This document shows positions 53,989 to 62,069 of a stretch of 64,000 nucleotides of DNA, one piece after another. This DNA is from Methylotenera_A sp046594915. Lineage in GTDB: Bacteria > Pseudomonadota > Gammaproteobacteria > Burkholderiales > Methylophilaceae. Location of the stretch: NCBI GenBank assembly GCA_046594915.1, contig JBKJRC010000005.1, positions 62,001 to 126,000 on the forward strand, given 5' to 3'. The translations under genes and the position numbers were made by a program. How positions within the stretch are numbered: the stretch's first letter is position 1; each line of letters starts with the position of its first letter. Below the pieces are notes generated by a model. It saw only the letters and a program-made list of their open reading frames with translations. It was not told the DNA's origin and did no database searches.

Positions 53989-54626
53989 AAAATATGTGTA
54001 AAAAACGGTTGACTGCGTTTTTAATGTTAACTCTACCGTTAATCTCGGGTTGCGCAGGCCTGCTTTCTAAACAACCCGTACAAATAAGCTATTATTCGCT
54101 GGATAACAGTCAACTCAATGCTCCAGCTGATACTGATTCAAGCCGCAATAACGCCATGCCGACATTAATCGTCAACACGCCAAAAACCGCCGCTGGCTTC
54201 GATACGCGGCATATGATGTATACGCGTGCGCCGCATAAACTGGAGCACTTCGCGCAAAATGAATGGGTTGATACGCCCGCCAATATGTTGCAACCGCTGA
54301 TGGTTTCGGCCATTGCAAAGACCGGTAGTTTTAGTGCGGTGATTTCCAAGCTTGGCGCGGTTAAGGCGGATTTAAGGCTGGAATCGGAAGTGTTAAGATT
54401 GGTGCAGGTGTTTGATCAAAAAGCCAGCGTTGTTTATTTTAGTTTGCGTGTCGCAATTATTAATAATACAACTGGCAAAATAGTGGCTTTACGTGAGTTT
54501 GATGAGCGTGTGATTGCGAACAGTAATAACCCCGTTGGCGGCGTAACGGCAGCCAATACAGCGGTTGATGCGATGCTTAAAAAACTGGGCGCATTTAGCA
54601 CTGAAACGGTTACGAACTGGAAATAG
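53985..54626 (+). CDS. PqiC/YmbA-type ABC transport auxiliary lipoprotein
   Basis: 213 residues. Lipobox LISGC; the mature part has YYSLDNSQL, LIVNTPKTAAGFDTRHMMYT, HFAQNEWVDTPANML and LRLESEVLRLVQVF, which match the ABC-type transport auxiliary family (PqiC). Outer-membrane lipoprotein partner of the MCE protein. The start overlaps the MCE stop (ATGA). Confidence 0.92.
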   Translation: MKNMCKKRLTAFLMLTLPLISGCAGLLSKQPVQISYYSLDNSQLNAPADTDSSRNNAMPTLIVNTPKTAAGFDTRHMMYTRAPHKLEHFAQNEWVDTPANMLQPLMVSAIAKTGSFSAVISKLGAVKADLRLESEVLRLVQVFDQKASVVYFSLRVAIINNTTGKIVALREFDERVIANSNNPVGGVTAANTAVDAMLKKLGAFSTETVTNWK

Positions 54627-54765
54627 TGGGTAAAACTTGTGTTGTAAAATTTTACGGCAAACCCTATGCCGCAAAACCAAGTTAACCCATTTTAATACTG
54701 AATAATTGGCCAAGCCAATTTCTGCTTGATTGAGCATTACTGCCAATCTTATACGCCAATCTTGC

Positions 54766-56853
54766 TTAGATTGCCTTCATCGCACTCCTACATTCGGCAG
54801 CGTGTTTTTTAGCTTGTTTAGTATCGCCTGAATCTAAGAGCGGAATTACCGCCGCCAAAGGGTTAACAATAGCCAACAATGCAGAAGCGGCCAGCTTTAA
54901 TCCTACTGGTTTTTTATCCAGTGAAACTTGTGGGTTAGCAAATCGACCCGTCACATGTAAAGGCACACGCACCGTCAGTGGGCTAAAATCTTTAGGTAGC
55001 GCCCTCGCGCGTAAGTTAAGCGTCTCTGTTGCCAAAGACAATGAGCCATCGACCCAAACCGTGGTGTCAATGGTATCTACCACCATCACGCGTGGCGTAA
55101 ACAAGCCATTTTTAGCTTGTAAAGCTACCACTGCACATTGCACAATTAACGCATCATCGCCTTTAAATAACACGCCGATAGACTGCGCTAAATCCAGGCC
55201 AGCCACTTCAATCGCTAAATGTGAAACTGCGCCTTGGTGTAATTCGGTATGCATATGGCCGGTTAAGCTGGCTAATATTTCTGCGGTGGATTTACCTTGA
55301 CCTTTTAACACGGCATTTCCATTTAATTTGCCCGCAATATAAGGTGGCGAACCTTTTTCGCGCGTTTGTTTTACCCACTGTTCCAGCCGCACGCCGCTCC
55401 AGCGCATGTCCGCGTCCCACAATGCGTTTGTGCCACGCCCATCCATACGCATATCGCCGCTTAGCGACCCATCAGATGTGGATGCTTTTATATTGTTCAG
55501 TGTTAATACCGCATTTTTTAATTGCAAATGGCCTTGCAAAGGCTTTAACGGCTGTAAAAATTGCGTTTTTAAGTCCAAATATTGAATATCAATCAATACA
55601 TCGGCATTCATTTTTCGTAGCGAGGCCAAATCAAAAGGACGACTTGGCAAAACTTTATTTGGGATTTTATCGTTATAAGTGCTACCAAACGCAGGGCCTA
55701 AATCGGTGATGACCAGCTTTTTGCCGCCAAGCCGGCCTTTTAGTGTTGGTACTTTTTGCGACCTGTCGTAGGTAAATTGCCCATTTAAACGACTGTCCCC
55801 AATCGCCATTTGATGCACTTTAGCGCGCCAAACGGCAGCTTGTTTTTCAATCATTCCATCGGTATTAAATGCAGCTGTGGTTGGCAATGTCACACCAAAC
55901 AAATCACCCACTGCGGCCAGCGACGGTCCTTTTAACATATAACTGCCAGCAAAATCCTGTAGTCGCATCATATCTGTGGTGGTGCCTTTAAAGCGTAAAT
56001 TGGCACGCCCAACTGTCGCATCAAACTTCATGGCAACCGGCAGTTTTTCTGAGTTATCTGATGCTGGCAAAACACCAATGCCAACTAACTCAATCTTCAG
56101 CGGTAAATCCTGAAAACTACCTGCCGCATTGACTTTTAGCCTGCTGTTTTTTACAGCAGTGTTTAATTCAATCTTATTTTTATCATGCTTAGTTAATTCA
56201 GCCCTATTTTTTTCGGTATTTTTTTTTAACGTAACCGATTGTGCTTTGCTTGAGTTATTGGTAAGTGATAATTTGGCTTCTATTCTTGCTTTAAGTGGCA
56301 CATCATCAATATGCAATAATCCATCAACCAACATCAATTGGTCAAAAGAAGGCAACTGCACCGGCTTATCAGCGTCTACTGGCTTATCTTTAAATTGCCA
56401 AGATGCGCGGCCATCGGCCATTCGTTCAAGATAACCATCAAACTGCGTGGCCCGCAAACTTTTAATACGTAGTGGCTCACCGCGATAAGCGCGCCAAATA
56501 TCAATATAGCGCAACTTTAGTGTGATATTTTGTGCATGGATAAAGTGTGGCTTTGTACTCCAAACGGGTCTGGCAATGTTCAATTTTGCACTGGTTAAAG
56601 TTACCCCGCCCAAAAACCTGATTTGAAACGGGTTAACTATTGCAACCGCATTGCCACTATTACTGGGCAAGTTAACCCTATTTTTACCATCAAAACTAAC
56701 AGCGCGATTGAGCACAGAAGATAACTGTTTTTCAAGCGGAGCGGCCAAAAAAGGCCAGCCTGCGCGCTCACCCAATGCAATCGCAATAATGAAAGCAGCA
56801 ACCAAGCCAGCAATAATAGTCCATCTTTTTGCACCGCTATTAATTATTGACAT
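54766..56853 (-). CDS. AsmA-family protein
   Basis: 695 residues. N-terminal membrane helix (WTIIAGLVAAFIIAIALG), N-terminal AsmA/chorein-like region (GGVTLTSAKLNIARPVWS), and the C-terminal AsmA_2 domain (KGQGKSTAEILASLTGHM; LDLRARALPKDFSPLTVRVP; LAIVNPLAAVIPLLDSG). AsmA-like proteins bridge the periplasm for phospholipid transport to the outer membrane. Convergent with the lipid ABC operon. Regional motif 122 bp upstream. Confidence 0.92.
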   Translation of the reverse strand: MSIINSGAKRWTIIAGLVAAFIIAIALGERAGWPFLAAPLEKQLSSVLNRAVSFDGKNRVNLPSNSGNAVAIVNPFQIRFLGGVTLTSAKLNIARPVWSTKPHFIHAQNITLKLRYIDIWRAYRGEPLRIKSLRATQFDGYLERMADGRASWQFKDKPVDADKPVQLPSFDQLMLVDGLLHIDDVPLKARIEAKLSLTNNSSKAQSVTLKKNTEKNRAELTKHDKNKIELNTAVKNSRLKVNAAGSFQDLPLKIELVGIGVLPASDNSEKLPVAMKFDATVGRANLRFKGTTTDMMRLQDFAGSYMLKGPSLAAVGDLFGVTLPTTAAFNTDGMIEKQAAVWRAKVHQMAIGDSRLNGQFTYDRSQKVPTLKGRLGGKKLVITDLGPAFGSTYNDKIPNKVLPSRPFDLASLRKMNADVLIDIQYLDLKTQFLQPLKPLQGHLQLKNAVLTLNNIKASTSDGSLSGDMRMDGRGTNALWDADMRWSGVRLEQWVKQTREKGSPPYIAGKLNGNAVLKGQGKSTAEILASLTGHMHTELHQGAVSHLAIEVAGLDLAQSIGVLFKGDDALIVQCAVVALQAKNGLFTPRVMVVDTIDTTVWVDGSLSLATETLNLRARALPKDFSPLTVRVPLHVTGRFANPQVSLDKKPVGLKLAASALLAIVNPLAAVIPLLDSGDTKQAKKHAAECRSAMKAI

Positions 56854-56974
56854 AACAACTTTATTTCAATTTTAATTGAGCAATAAATTGTGCAAGTAAC
56901 GCAGTGGGCGTTTTCAATAAGCGGCTAATAATTTTTTCCATCCAATAACATAAAATAAACCGCCAATTTTCTCT

Positions 56975-56988
56975 GTACGTAATCGTAC
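56975..56988. promoter_or_regulatory. Regional GTACG-N4-CGTAC site (perfect) before the AsmA gene
   Basis: GTACG-TAAT-CGTAC followed by ATA, 122 bp upstream of the AsmA start. Confidence 0.6.
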
Positions 56989-57070
56989 ATAGCGCTTATT
57001 CGTGTGTTAATTACGCTTGTGGGATTAAATTGGCGACAAAAATATTCAACAGGTGGCTTTAGTTCAAACA

Positions 57071-57098
57071 AAAAAGCCTACATCACTGTAAGCTTTTT
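57071..57098 (-). terminator. Terminator after the small Cys gene
   Basis: AAAAAGC-TACA/TGTA-GCTTTTT stem with one mismatch and loop TCAC; a T tract ends the minus-strand copy. Confidence 0.55.
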
Positions 57099-57218
57099 TA
57101 GAAACTTGCGTATGTCTGTCAGAAAAAAACGCTACCAGCCTTGATTTTTTCTGCAGCAAAATATCAACTATCCAGTTAACACAAAAATTAACGCAACTAA
57201 ACCAAAGTGACTCTTATT

Positions 57219-57440
57219 TTAATCAAAATCATCCGCTGTTGAATAACTGGGCGCATTTGAATCTTCATTCTTTTCAAACCCGTCATGCTCTAATTTTAAA
57301 CGAAAATCGCATGTGGGCGAATGACCCTGCAAGCTACCATTAATTTTGGTCGTCACTACCTTGCAATAAACGCAGCGATACGTATGCGCCTGCCCTTCTA
57401 CATGCTCTTGCGGGTAATCAATGTAATATGATTTTTTCAT
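57219..57440 (-). CDS. Small Cys-containing hypothetical protein
   Basis: 73 residues. MKKSYYIDYPQEHVEGQAHT then YRCVYCKVVTTKINGSLQGH and TCDFRL; CxxC plus a later His/Cys could bind zinc. I believe similar small proteins are conserved in betaproteobacteria, but the function is unknown. A single half-site (ATCGTACTTA, 57506-57515) lies 69 nt upstream. Confidence 0.65.
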   Translation of the reverse strand: MKKSYYIDYPQEHVEGQAHTYRCVYCKVVTTKINGSLQGHSPTCDFRLKLEHDGFEKNEDSNAPSYSTADDFD

Positions 57441-57558
57441 AGTCTATTTGTGCGTGATTGAGTAAAAATAACATTATGCCCTATGATACAAAAAATCAAT
57501 AAAATCATCGTACTTAGGCGGTTTTTGACGTGTTCTGATATTTTACAAAACACCAAAT

Positions 57559-57609
57559 TGGCAGGCATACGGGGATCGAACCAACGACAAATGGATTAAC
57601 AGTTCATTT
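57559..57609 (-). pseudogene. Degenerate tRNA-Asn-like 3' half
   Basis: Minus strand reads an Asn-type anticodon loop CTGTTAA, then TGTCGTTGGTTCGATCCCC and CCTGCCA. The T arm is recognisable but pairing is poor and the 5' half is missing. Probably an old integration scar. Confidence 0.5.
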
Positions 57610-58028
57610 AACATATTGATTATTAGAGAAATTAAATCGCCATTACTCGCTGTAAATGTCACGTTAATAATATACGAAGATTGTTAACGGCCCAAAGCGT
57701 ACATTGTCAATTCGTAAAAAGTCTTTCCAATTTCAATATAAGTACTTCCATTATTTTTTATTCCTGCCTAGTAATCTGCCCTTTTTTGTAAGGCTATCAA
57801 ATATATTACTTAGAAGGCAAATTACTCCGCAATAATTTTTGTTTCTCTAATCCGTTGAAAAAATTAGTAAATTTATCTGCTTTATTAGCTAACTCACTAA
57901 ACGTTTTTTTAAATTTATTCTCTAAATTTTAGCCTCGTATTAGAGTATATTAGTAGTATGAAAATAAGATTTTTGTAATTATTATTACATTATCTAAATT
58001 AGTTTCAAACTATATAAGTGAGAAAAGT
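57610..58028. other. AT-rich gene-free stretch before the GAF-GGDEF gene
   Basis: No open frame, tRNA or clear repeat seen in about 420 bp; strongly AT-rich. Confidence 0.5.
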
Positions 58029-58994
58029 ATGCAGTCGCCAGCAATACCAAAAAATGAAAAAACACGCCTAGAAACGTTACGAGCACTTAAGATTTTAGAT
58101 TCAGACCCAGAAGAGCGATTTGATCGCCTAACGCGTTTAGCAAAACGCTTGTTTGGGTCTTCAATTGCGCTGATTAGTTTGGTAGATGCTGATAGACAAT
58201 GGTTTAAATCGTCCTTTGGCTTAGAGGTGAAAGAAACCACGCGTGAATTATCTTTTTGTGGGCATGCTATTTTAGGGGATGAGATTTTTGAAGTGTCTGA
58301 TGCGCTGCTAGACAGTCGTTTCTCTGATAATCCACTGGTGACAGATAGTCCAAATATTCGTTTTTATGCTGGCTGCCCACTGACTGTTGCAAATGGTAGT
58401 AAATTAGGCACTTTGTGTATTTTAGATCAGGAGCCGCGCAAATTTGACGAAGAAGATAGAACATTGTTACGCGATTTAGCCAGAATGGTCGAAGTTGAAC
58501 TATCAGCATTGCAATTAGCTACAACTGATGAACTGACCTTGCTTTCAAATCGACGTGGTTTTGAGTCTCTTGCACAACATGCTTTAAGTGTTTGCATACG
58601 ATTAAAGTTACCAGCCAGCATGTTATTTTTTGATTTAAACAAGTTTAAGCAAATTAACGACCAATTTGGTCATGCCGAAGGCGATCGTGCTTTAACCACA
58701 TTCAGTAGTATTTTGCTGGAAGTATTTAGAGATTCGGATGTGATAGGTCGTTTAGGAGGCGACGAATTTGTCGTACTACTCACAAATAGTGATGAGACAG
58801 AGTCGCAATCAGTGCTTGAGCGATTAGCCACTGCAGTTGCCACTGCAAACCAGGAGGCAAAACGAGGGTATAATATTTCTTACAGCACTGGTTTGACGCA
58901 ATATGACTCAAACAGAAACCCTACAATTTCTGCTTTATTAGAAGATGCAGACAAAAGAATGTACTTAAATAAGAAAAACGATAGCCCTCTCTAG
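58029..58994 (+). CDS. GAF-GGDEF diguanylate cyclase
   Basis: 321 residues. GAF domain (about 20-155: LTRLAKRLFGSSIALISLVD; ELSFCGHAIL; YAGCPLTVANGSKLGTLCIL), then a GGDEF domain with GRLGGDEFVVLL near 243 (active-site motif intact). It makes c-di-GMP in response to a ligand or redox signal sensed by GAF. The inhibitory RxxD site is not obvious. It stands alone between two tRNA-like scars. Confidence 0.93.
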   Translation: MQSPAIPKNEKTRLETLRALKILDSDPEERFDRLTRLAKRLFGSSIALISLVDADRQWFKSSFGLEVKETTRELSFCGHAILGDEIFEVSDALLDSRFSDNPLVTDSPNIRFYAGCPLTVANGSKLGTLCILDQEPRKFDEEDRTLLRDLARMVEVELSALQLATTDELTLLSNRRGFESLAQHALSVCIRLKLPASMLFFDLNKFKQINDQFGHAEGDRALTTFSSILLEVFRDSDVIGRLGGDEFVVLLTNSDETESQSVLERLATAVATANQEAKRGYNISYSTGLTQYDSNRNPTISALLEDADKRMYLNKKNDSPL

Positions 58995-59060
58995 CCTAAG
59001 CGCTACAAAGACCATATTCTTTATCTAAAAAGTCCAGATGAATGTGAATTTTTTAAGTAA

Positions 59061-59120
59061 TGATTGCCAGAACGGCAATCGAACCTGCGACATGCGGATG
59101 TTAAAAAAACAGCCCGATCT
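59061..59120 (-). pseudogene. Second degenerate tRNA-Asn-like fragment
   Basis: Minus strand: GGGCTGTTTTTTTAACATCCGC then ATGTCGCAGGTTCGATTGCC. It resembles the anticodon and T arms of tRNA-Asn (CTGTTAATCCGC.., GGTTCGA) with a short insertion in the anticodon loop. A GATTGCC/GGCAATC hairpin replaces the acceptor end. Same orientation as 57559-57609. Confidence 0.4.
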
Positions 59121-59525
59121 ATTTTGAATCAATATTAATACTGCATTGCTTGTAGTTATTATACTTTGACTCGAACTATTTTAGTTGATAGTCTGCTTAG
59201 GGCATTGAATTCAAGGCAGATATCCTACATTGTCACACCCACAAAGTAAGTAGTTGAATTCATTGAAATATAAAAGTATTAAAAGTCCATATCAGACACC
59301 CAGCATTGATTTGGCTTATAAGGACATTCCAGCTCCTCAAAACCTCACTCTTTAGGCAATTTACACCCAGCAAGCACGCTGCTCTTTCTGTTTTTGCTGA
59401 ACAAAATAATGTCCAAAGTTTAATTAAATCTAGTTTTGTGAAGAAGAAAATTATTATTATTTAATCAATTTGCTAGGCGGGTTTATGAAACCAGTCATTA
59501 GTAATTAATAGAATTGACGCTATTG
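59121..59525. other. Gene-free stretch
   Basis: About 400 bp with no open frame or motif that I can support. Confidence 0.45.
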
Positions 59526-59595
59526 ACAGCCCCAAATCGACTAAAGGCAGACATTGCAATAATTAAAGATTAGTTCTTTATCTATTTGGGGCTGT
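59526..59595. repeat. 70-nt stem-loop
   Basis: Perfect 12-bp arms ACAGCCCCAAAT and ATTTGGGGCTGT around a 46-nt loop that holds a second small hairpin (TAAAG..CTTTA). No T-run on either side, so not a standard terminator. Confidence 0.65.
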
Positions 59596-59649
59596 GCTAG
59601 ATAACGCATAAAAATGTTATAAGGATAGTCCAAAAATTTATTTGAATGC

Positions 59650-60045
59650 TTACTTGTCAACAATAGTCATGCCAATTGGCATGAGAGATATTTTGACTAA
59701 TTTAAAATGCTGTATCCCAAATGGAATGCCTATTATGGTGATGCAACATAGTAATCCTGAAATGATATGTCCAATGGCTAACCAGAGTCCCGCCAAAATC
59801 AACCAGATAATATTCCCGATCACGCCAAACGTACCTGTTCCAATATCGTCTTTACCAGACAATTGCTTTCTGCCAACGGCTTCTTTTCCAAAAGGCCAAA
59901 AAGTAAATTGGCCAATCACAAAACAAGCTTTACCCCATGGAATGCCGATAATACTGACATAACACAGTAATCCGATCAGCCACCAAGCCAGCCCCATGAT
60001 AAGCCCACCAAAAATAAACCAAATGATATTTCCAATAAAAGCCAA
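59650..60045 (-). CDS. YccF-domain membrane protein
   Basis: 131 residues with two YccF (DUF307) repeats, each GNIIW..GG/AGL and IIGIP(W/F)G: WWLIGLLCYVSIIGIPWGKA and ISGLLCCITIIGIPFGIQHF. About four membrane helices. TTG start with GGAG at 6 nt. Function unknown. Confidence 0.92.
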   Translation of the reverse strand: MAFIGNIIWFIFGGLIMGLAWWLIGLLCYVSIIGIPWGKACFVIGQFTFWPFGKEAVGRKQLSGKDDIGTGTFGVIGNIIWLILAGLWLAIGHIISGLLCCITIIGIPFGIQHFKLVKISLMPIGMTIVDK

Positions 60046-60110
60046 AGATTACTCCAATATTTTTTAGATAATTGATATTAAATTCTATAGCGCTATCATG
60101 AATAATTGCA

Positions 60111-60632
60111 TCAGTTAGAAGTGCGCTTAATTAATTCAAGCGCCTCGTCTAGCTTGAGTTCAACGGCACGCACTCGCTCATCTACTCCATGAATAGCCAA
60201 TTCGGCACTCACATTGACATCATGGTCTACTTCAGCGTCGATTCTATCACGTGCGCTTTGGCGGTTTTGCGACATCATGATGATAGGGGCTTGAATTGCC
60301 GCTAACATAGAAAGTATTAAATTCAGAAAAACATAAGGGTAAGGGTCAAATGCCTCAGCTCGAGGGCCTAGTAACTCAGTATTGAGAAATGCCCACGAAA
60401 GCAGAAACGTAAAAAAGAGGAGTATAAACGTCCATGAACCACCAAACGCCGCGATAACATCGGCAGCTCGCTCGCCAATAGTGCGACTATCTATAAACTC
60501 TTGGTTCGCATCTCGTGGGGTGCTGATACGATCCAAAACACTTTCGATAAGCTGGCGTTCATGTATTGTTAGGCTCTCCCACTCTGCACTGAATATATTC
60601 TGAGCCTCATTGTATGTGTGATTTCTATGCAT
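60111..60632 (-). CDS. DUF1003 membrane protein
   Basis: 173 residues. DUF1003 pattern: GERAADVIAAFGGSWTFILL, FLLSWAFLNTELL, FDPYPYVFLNLILSMLAAIQ, APIIMMSQNRQSARDRIDAE. Two membrane helices and a C-terminal coiled coil. Ribosome site AGGA at 7 nt. Function unknown. Confidence 0.92.
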   Translation of the reverse strand: MHRNHTYNEAQNIFSAEWESLTIHERQLIESVLDRISTPRDANQEFIDSRTIGERAADVIAAFGGSWTFILLFFTFLLSWAFLNTELLGPRAEAFDPYPYVFLNLILSMLAAIQAPIIMMSQNRQSARDRIDAEVDHDVNVSAELAIHGVDERVRAVELKLDEALELIKRTSN

Positions 60633-60668
60633 AGTTAAATCCTAACTGAATGATTTTAAGAGTTATAT

Positions 60669-62069
60669 TTACTTAGTATGCGCGAGAATGACGCTGGCCA
60701 ATTTATCATAATCACCTGCAAAATGATGGCCACCTTTCATTTCAATGAGATTAAAACTAGCCTTATCTAGAGAACTGCAAGCGTTATCGGTTTCATCTTC
60801 GCCATAAATGCACAGCACATTCATGCCTTTTAACTTTTGCACCTCAGGAATAACTTTATATAGGCCGTCTGAACTGTAAAGCCAATCAGAAACATGAAAT
60901 TCAAAATTGGCATCTTTTGCCATGCCCAACAATGCAACAGTTTGCACCTTTGATTTAAGCACCTCTGGCAAGCGATTCACCATAAATGGCAAAGTATCTG
61001 CACCTGTGGAATAACCGATGAGTATGAGCTTTTCAGCATTCCAGGCTTTGCTGTAATAATTCAAAATACGTGTAAGATCTTTTCCAGCAATATCTGGATT
61101 TTTCTTCGTCCAAAAGTATTGCAGAGAATTCAAACCCACTAACGCAATACCCTCTTTATTCAAAGCTTCAGCAACTTGTTTGTCGATACCCGCCCAGCCA
61201 CCATCTCCTGAAACCATTAATGCTAGCGTCCCGTTATTGGCTTTAGTCGGCAACTCAACTAATGGCAGGTCATCTAGTTCTGTAGAAATGCGTGTTGATT
61301 TCCTTAGCGGTTGTTGCGAAGCTGTGATTTTCTGAAATGCCTCTTTAAATTGCGGCAGCCAGTTTCTTTGTACAGAAAAGCCATGCCCCACCTTTGACAG
61401 CACGGTCAATTCCGCATCTTTGACCTTGCTTAAAAAAGTTTGCGTATCCGGGGTGCTACATACTTGGTCAGCATCACCCTGTAAGACATAAAGTTTGGCG
61501 GCCAGTTTATCAACAGGGTTGTAAATAAACCCTAGTTTTGGATCAGGCTTGCTATCTAACGTGCCACTACCTTTACATAAGGGTTTGCTCGTTTTTAAAT
61601 CAGGACAAAAGCCCATGCTGATACCGCCTGCAAAAGTATTGGGTGGTGATTGTGCTAAGGTTGCATAAACCAGTGTGGCTCCCGATGAATAGCCAACTAG
61701 CACGGGTGGCGTATATTGCTGGAATTTGTATTTTTTTTGTAGGTATTGGCTAAGTGCTTCAAAATGCGCAGCGGAATAGCTACATTTTTCACTGCTGGCA
61801 TTGAGCTGTTTAATGTAATGGGTAATATCAATACCCACTACCATGCTATCAAGCTCAACCAATGACTTCGCCATATCAATCACGCCCAAATTCCAACCGC
61901 CATCACCAGAAATAAACAAAACGACATGCTTGGGCTGATCAGAGTTCTTGTAAATATGTAACGTACCAAATGGACCAAAGTTATCGGTAGCTTCTTTAAT
62001 ATCTGCCGCATGGGCATGACTCGTAAGCATGAATAACAATAGGATTAAAGTCGTTATTATCTTGGTCAT
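60669..62069 (-). CDS. acvB: AcvB/VirJ-type aminoacyl-phosphatidylglycerol hydrolase
   Basis: 466 residues with a signal peptide (IITTLILLLFMLTSHAHA). Two related alpha/beta hydrolase parts, each starting with SGDGGW (near 55 and 285) and each with a nucleophile-type motif (GYSSGATLVY; GYSTGADTLPF), as in the two-domain AcvB/AtvA proteins that hydrolyse lysyl-phosphatidylglycerol in the periplasm. Its start overlaps the mprF stop (ATGA). A longer frame to 62174 adds residues inside mprF. Confidence 0.88.
   Translation of the reverse strand: MTKIITTLILLLFMLTSHAHAADIKEATDNFGPFGTLHIYKNSDQPKHVVLFISGDGGWNLGVIDMAKSLVELDSMVVGIDITHYIKQLNASSEKCSYSAAHFEALSQYLQKKYKFQQYTPPVLVGYSSGATLVYATLAQSPPNTFAGGISMGFCPDLKTSKPLCKGSGTLDSKPDPKLGFIYNPVDKLAAKLYVLQGDADQVCSTPDTQTFLSKVKDAELTVLSKVGHGFSVQRNWLPQFKEAFQKITASQQPLRKSTRISTELDDLPLVELPTKANNGTLALMVSGDGGWAGIDKQVAEALNKEGIALVGLNSLQYFWTKKNPDIAGKDLTRILNYYSKAWNAEKLILIGYSTGADTLPFMVNRLPEVLKSKVQTVALLGMAKDANFEFHVSDWLYSSDGLYKVIPEVQKLKGMNVLCIYGEDETDNACSSLDKASFNLIEMKGGHHFAGDYDKLASVILAHTK

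Noticed and set aside
57509..57513. Full GTACG-N4-CGTAC site before the small Cys gene at 57440
   Set aside because: Only the right half-site is present; the left half is not recognisable.
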